Below, one piece after another: positions 8,679 to 12,499 of a DNA stretch of 12,499 nucleotides (the stretch's first letter is position 1; every line of letters starts with the position of its first letter). The stretch lies in assembly GCA_963796225.1 (NCBI GenBank), contig CAWCLK010000043.1, positions 1 through 12,499 of the forward strand, in the 5' to 3' direction. Source of the DNA: CAWCLK01 sp963796225 (GTDB taxonomy: Bacteria; Actinomycetota; Nitriliruptoria; Nitriliruptorales; Nitriliruptoraceae). The notes under the pieces were generated by a model that worked only from the letters and a program-made list of their open reading frames with translations, was not told the DNA's origin and ran no database searches. The position numbers were made by a program, and so were the translations under genes.

Positions 8679-8789
8679 CTTGCGTGCCTGCGGACGGGGT
8701 CGTGCCGTGCGGTTGGCCGGTGGGGCGTGCGGAGCGTCCGCTGATGGGGTTGGTACCGTCCCGGCGGCCACGACACGGGGAGCCTGACG

Positions 8790-9395
8790 GTGGTGCCACC
8801 CGCCCGCGCACGACGCGCGACCGCGCTGGTGCTGGGTGTCGGCCTGCTGCTGGCCGGGTGCTCGAACGACGCCGACCCCACCGCCGCGACCAGCACGCCG
8901 ACCGACGCGGCGTCGCCGACCCCGTCGCCGACGCCGACGTGGAAGCTGCGCCCCGTGCTGGGTGAACGCACCACCACGGTGCTGCCGCTCGGGTCCCGGC
9001 CGCTGCTGGGGCTCGGCGCGAACCCCGACCCGGACCAGGCGTCCATCGAGGAGGTCGTCGCGGCCGTCGGGGACTGGCTCGACGCCCACCTCGACGGGCT
9101 GCAACGCACCGGCGAGGGCGCGTGGGGCGTGGTCGCCGCCGACGACCTGGCCACCGACAAGCAGCGCCGGCAGGTCACCACCGACCTGGCCTCGCCCGAC
9201 GAGCCGATCAAGCGGGCCCGCTACGTCATGACCGTCTACCAGGACGGGACGCCGCAGTACGTGACCGCCCGGGTCGAGGTGGTCCACCCTGACGGCTCGA
9301 AGGCCGATGTCGGGCTGGTGTTCGTCGTCGCCGACGACGGCACCCCGCGCCTGTCCATGTTCGGTCCCGACCCCGCCCCCAAGGCCGCCGAATGA
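8790..9395 (+). CDS. lipoprotein of unknown function, coupled to the LCP gene
   Basis: Predicted membrane-anchored lipoprotein of 201 residues. A signal peptide with lipobox LLAGC places the lipidated Cys at 24, followed by a Thr/Pro/Ser-rich linker (29-50) with PTPSPTPT-type repeats that probably spans the cell wall. The folded part (about 51-195) alternates a helix-rich section, with an acidic IEEVVAAVGDWLDAHLDGL helix, and beta-like strands near the end (YVTARVEVV, VGLVFVV). I recognise no family; the shape suggests an NTF2-like or SnoaL-like beta-rich fold, which is weak. The GTG start has GGGGAG at 8777-8782, 7 nt upstream. Its stop overlaps the next start as ATGA, so it is made together with the LCP enzyme and may assist in cell-wall polymer attachment. 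Divergent from the methyltransferase. Confidence 0.82.
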   Translation: MVPPARARRATALVLGVGLLLAGCSNDADPTAATSTPTDAASPTPSPTPTWKLRPVLGERTTTVLPLGSRPLLGLGANPDPDQASIEEVVAAVGDWLDAHLDGLQRTGEGAWGVVAADDLATDKQRRQVTTDLASPDEPIKRARYVMTVYQDGTPQYVTARVEVVHPDGSKADVGLVFVVADDGTPRLSMFGPDPAPKAAE

Positions 9396-10306
9396 CCGCC
9401 GCCTCGCGCCCCGCCCGCCGCCGTCGGCCCTCGCGCCGCGTGCTGGTCGGCCTGCTCGCGCTGGTGCAGGTCGTGGTGCTCGCGACGGCCTCGACCGCGG
9501 CGGTCGGCCGCTGGGTGGCCCGGCCCCTGGACGACGACGGCTACTACGCCCTGCTGGTGATGGGCTCCGACCAGGGCCCGCCCCGTTCGGGCTCGGTGCT
9601 GAACGGTCGCGCCGACGCGATCCACCTGCTGGTGGTCGACGAGCCACGCGAGCACGTCTCGATCATCTCCTTCCCCCGGGACAGCTACGTGCCGGTCCGC
9701 GGGATCGGGACCACCAAGATCAACGCGATGCTGACCCGCGGTCCCGAGAACGCCGTCGGGACCATCGAGGACCTCACCGGCATCCACGTCGACGACTGGA
9801 TCGTCACCGGGTTCGACGCGGTGATCATCGGCGTCGACGAGTTCGGCGGGGTCGAGGTCGACGTCGAGCAGCGCCTGCGCGACGCCGCCTCCAACAGCGA
9901 CCTGCAACCGGGCGAGCAGCGCCTGTCCGGGTGGAAGACGCTGGCCTACTCGCGGGACCGCCACTCGCGCCCCGACGGCGACATCGGCCGGTCCCGCGGC
10001 CAGTCCAACGTCCTGCGCGCGATGCACCGCGAGCTCATCCAGGACGCCACCTCCCCCACGCGGCTGATGGACATCGCCGGCATCCTGCGTCGCCACACCG
10101 TGTCGTCGATCTCCACCGAGCGGATGGTCCGGCTGGGCCTGACGGCACTGCGGATCGACCCGGAGAACGTCGCCCAGGAGATGGTCCCCGGCTACATCAG
10201 CACCGCGGGGGCGGCGTCGGTGATCCGCCTGACCGACGGGGCGTTCAGCCTCTTCGCGGACGTGCGCGAGGACGGGCTGCTGTCCGAGCTCGAGGGCGAG
10301 GGCTGA
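9392..10306 (+). CDS. LytR-CpsA-Psr (LCP) family protein
   Basis: Membrane-anchored extracellular phosphotransferase family that attaches anionic polymers (teichoic-acid-like, arabinogalactan or capsule) from lipid carriers to peptidoglycan. Length is 304 residues: an Arg-rich cytoplasmic N-terminus (5-16), one transmembrane helix (about 17-37), then the LCP domain (about 52-215). Signature residues are present: Arg73 and Asp75 (GRADAIHLLVVD), Arg96-Asp97 (SFPRDSYV), Lys109 and Asn111 (GTTKINAM), and the distal Arg-rich block SRDR (187-190) with GDIGRSRGQ (196-204). These residues hold the pyrophosphate and metal in characterised LCP enzymes. The C-terminal part (216-304) is less conserved and there is no LytR_C domain. 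The start overlaps the lipoprotein stop. Older annotation as a transcriptional regulator would be misleading. Confidence 0.93.
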   Translation: MTAASRPARRRRPSRRVLVGLLALVQVVVLATASTAAVGRWVARPLDDDGYYALLVMGSDQGPPRSGSVLNGRADAIHLLVVDEPREHVSIISFPRDSYVPVRGIGTTKINAMLTRGPENAVGTIEDLTGIHVDDWIVTGFDAVIIGVDEFGGVEVDVEQRLRDAASNSDLQPGEQRLSGWKTLAYSRDRHSRPDGDIGRSRGQSNVLRAMHRELIQDATSPTRLMDIAGILRRHTVSSISTERMVRLGLTALRIDPENVAQEMVPGYISTAGAASVIRLTDGAFSLFADVREDGLLSELEGEG

Positions 10307-10307
10307 G

Positions 10308-10442
10308 CCGATCCTCGACCCGCGTGACGTCCTCGAGCTCGTCGCCCGGACCGGGGCCTCCGGGGGGACCGGCGACCGCGCGGCCGACCACGGCTCCGAC
10401 GGGGACGCCGCCCACGACGAGGGGCTGACCCACCTCACGCGG
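10308..10442 (+). other. likely N-terminal coding extension of the helicase without a visible start codon
   Basis: The helicase frame is open from 10233 and reads DPRDVLELVARTG, an Asp/Gly-rich linker, and GLTHLTRVPARDART leading into the annotated start. In 44 of 45 codons from 10308 to 10442 the third base is G or C, as in true genes here. The THLxRxPAR pattern is characteristic of the N-terminus of this helicase family. No ATG, GTG or TTG occurs in frame before GTG 10443. The start may be a rare codon (ATC 10311 lies 8 nt after GAGGG), or a nearby indel hides it. Confidence 0.55.
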
Positions 10443-12499
10443 GTGCCTGCCCGCGACGCCCGCACGGTGCCGCTGCCCGACGACCTCCCGGCGCTGCTGC
10501 GGTCCCGGCTCGAGGTGGCGGGCATCGACGGGCTCTACCTGCACCAGGCCGAGGTGCGCGACCGCGTCCGTGCCGGCGAGCACGTCGTCGTGGCGACCGG
10601 GACCGCGTCGGGCAAGTCGCTCGCCTACCAGCTGCCGGTGATCGAATCGATCCTCGCCGACGACACCGCGTCGGCCCTCTACCTCGCCCCGACCAAGGCG
10701 CTGGCCCGCGACCAGCTGCGGGCGGTGCGGTCGCTGAAGCTGCCGCAGGTCCGCGCCGCGGTCGTCGACGGGGACACCGACCGCGCCGAGCGCGACGCGA
10801 TCCGGCGCACCGCCAACTGGATCCTGACCAACCCCGACCTGCTGCACCACTCGCTGCTGCCGGGCCACGCCCGGTGGGGCGACCTCCTGCACCGGCTGCG
10901 GTACGTCATCGTGGACGAGGCCCACGTCGCGCGGGGCGTGTTCGGCGGCCACGTCGCCCTGGTCCTGCGGCGGCTCCGCCGGCTGTGCGAGCGCTACGAC
11001 GCCGACCCGCAGTTCCTGCTCGCGTCGGCCACCATCGGCAACCCGGGCGAGCACGCCAGCCGGCTGGTCGGGGCGCCGGTCACCGAGGTCACCGTCGACG
11101 GCGCCCCGCGCGGGCCCATGGACCTCGGCCTGTGGCAGCCGCCCTTCACCGACGTGGACCTCGGCACGCGCCGGTCGCTGCTGCGCGAGTGCGGCGACCT
11201 GCTGGCCTCCTTCGTCGCCGCCGACGTGCAGACCCTGGTGTTCACCAGGTCCCGCAAGGCGGCCGAGCTGATCTCCTCGATGGCCCGCGACCGGCTACGG
11301 GGCGGGGACTCGTTCACCGACGACCAGCTGACCGACGTCCTGCGGACCTACCGGGCCGGCTACCTGCCCTCGGAGCGCCGCGAGCTCGAGGAGGACCTGC
11401 GGGCGGGGCGGATCGTCGGGCTGGCCGCGACCGAGGCGCTGGAGCTCGGCATCGACGTGTCCGGGCTCGACGCGGTCCTGCTGGCCGGCTACCCCGGGAC
11501 GATCGCACGGTTCTGGCAGCGGCTGGGACGGGCGGGGCGCACCGGCGGCGCGGCGGTCGGGGTGCTGGTCGCCGCCGACGACCCGCTGGACCAGTACCTG
11601 GTCCACCACCCCGAGCAGCTGCTCGAACGCGACCCGGAGGACGCGATCGTCGACCCGGCCAACCCGTACCTGCTGCTCCCCCACCTCGAGTGCGCGTGCC
11701 ACGAGAAGCCGCTCGACGCCGACGAGGCGGTGCGCTGGTTCGGCCAGTCCGCGACCGCACTGCTCGACGCCGACGTCGCCGAGGGACGGCTGCGCGAGCG
11801 GGGCGGCCGCTACCACTGGACCGCGCGGCGGCGCCCATCGCTGGACACCGACATCCGCTCGGCCGGCGGCATCGAGGTACGCATCGTCGACGGCGAGACC
11901 GGGGCGCTGGTCGGCACCGTCGACGCCTCCCGCGCCCCGTCCCAGGTGCACGACGGGGCGATCTACCTGCACCAGGGTGTCACCTACGAGGTCGCGACCC
12001 TCGACCTCGACGGCGGGCTGCCCATCGGTCATGCCCGCCGGCGAGGTCCACCACGCCGCCCGGCCGCGGTCCGACACCGACGTGTCGATCCTCGGCGAGA
12101 CCCACGCCGCCTCGTGGGGGCCGATCGAGGTGCGGCTGGGGCCGGTCGAGGTGACCACCCAGGTCACCGGGTACGACGTGCTGCAGCTGGGGTCGACCGA
12201 GGTCCTGGCACAGGTCCCCGCTGGACCTGCCCGCCCAGCACCTGACCACGGTCGCGGTCTGGTACGTGCTGACCGACGACCTGCTCGCCGACGCCGGCAT
12301 CCCCCCGGCCCGCGTCCCCGGGTCCCTGCACGCCGCCGAGCACGGCGCCATCGGCCTGCTGCCGCTGATCGCCATGTGCGACCGGTGGGACATCGGCGGA
12401 CTGTCCACCGCCCGGCACCAGGACACGATGGAGCCGACGGTGTTCGTCTACGACGGCTATCCCGGCGGGGCGGGCCTGGCCGAGCGTTCCTACCTCCGA
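10443..12499 (+). CDS. MrfA/YprA-like SF2 DEAH-box helicase, two frameshifts, C-terminus beyond right edge
   Basis: ATP-dependent 3'-5' helicase of the superfamily 2 group that carries a C-terminal DUF1998/MZB zinc domain; Bacillus MrfA (YprA) in this group acts in repair of mitomycin damage. Residues from GTG 10443: Q-like HQAE 34-37, Walker A ATGTASGKS 51-59, Ia LAPTKALARDQL 81-92, Ib TNPDLLHHS 129-137, DEAH 158-161, SAT 195-197, IV LVFTRSRKAAE 265-275, V ATEALELGIDVSGLD 329-343, VI QRLGRAGRTGG 359-369. A winged-helix region (about 405-465, with LECACHEKPL) follows. The first frame ends at 12245, but homologous sequence moves to a second frame near 12027 (MPAGEVHHAARPRSD) and a third near 12217 (LDLPAQHLTTVAVW), ending in YDGYPGGAGLAERSYL at the edge. 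The zinc cysteines should lie further right. True start is probably upstream. Confidence 0.88.
12027..12028. other. first apparent frameshift in the helicase gene
   Basis: Deleting one G of the GG pair changes CCC ATC GGT CAT to CCC ATC GTC ATG. This joins DGGLPI to VMPAGEVHHAARPRSDTDVS in one frame. Downstream codons in the new frame have G/C third positions and family-like content. Confidence 0.75.
12216..12219. other. second apparent frameshift in the helicase gene
   Basis: A run of four C. With three C the codons read CAG GTC CCG CTG GAC CTG CCC, giving EVLAQVPLDLPAQHLTTVAV and restoring a single open frame to the window end. Confidence 0.78.

Noticed and set aside
8644..8811. 56-codon N-terminal extension of the methyltransferase
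   Set aside because: Pro/Arg/Gly-rich, unlike the rest of the protein, and overlaps the divergent lipoprotein start. GTG 8643 precedes the conserved lid helix.
8676..9647. 323-codon minus-strand frame
   Set aside because: Antisense to the lipoprotein and LCP genes, which overlap by ATGA and carry clear motifs.

Overview
This is a very GC-rich stretch whose codons end almost always in G or C. It looks like chromosomal DNA of an actinobacterium. The response regulator closely resembles mycobacterial MprA by eye, and LCP-family and SF2-helicase genes typical of high-GC Gram-positives are also present. I cannot place it below the phylum. Nothing indicates a phage, plasmid, insertion sequence, CRISPR array or RNA gene. 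Nearly all bases are assigned to nine protein families: eleven genes in all, two partial at the window edges and two carrying apparent frameshifts.

Layout. (1) 1-2713: an oxidative-stress pair. A Fur/PerR-family regulator (minus, cut by the left edge) is divergent from a complete bifunctional catalase-peroxidase, katG (plus). The 165-bp gap holds a palindrome overlapping a plausible katG promoter. (2) 2738-2770: a 13-bp-stem hairpin between convergent genes, a likely two-way terminator. (3) 2780-7287, minus strand: an MprAB-like two-component system (regulator then histidine kinase, ATGA overlap), followed at short spacing by an MFS exporter and an alpha/beta hydrolase. This looks like one transcription unit. 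(4) 7339-7370: a 14-bp-stem hairpin that ends the unit upstream. (5) 7390-7875, minus: a small secreted protein with a Gly/His/Met-rich tail. Just upstream are four tandem 11-bp repeats that look like a binding site for an OmpR-type regulator. (6) 8020-8643, minus: a SAM-dependent methyltransferase. (7) 8790-10306, plus: a lipoprotein translationally coupled to an LCP-family cell-wall enzyme. (8) 10308-12499, plus: an MrfA/YprA-like SF2 helicase running off the right edge.

How the parts relate. The regulator beside katG suggests peroxide-responsive control. The MprAB-like system next to a secreted protein, an exporter and an LCP pair points to cell-envelope maintenance and stress. The 11-bp repeats offer a testable link between the two-component system and the secreted protein.

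A recurrent anomaly is that three reading-frame breaks (one in the kinase, two in the helicase) are each repaired by deleting one G or C from a short G/C run. The helicase also has convincing coding sequence upstream of its only usable start codon. Sequencing or assembly error is the simplest explanation, so the broken genes should be read as probably intact in the organism. I found no clear evidence of a wholly new system; the best leads are the repeat array with its secreted protein and the lipoprotein-LCP pair.
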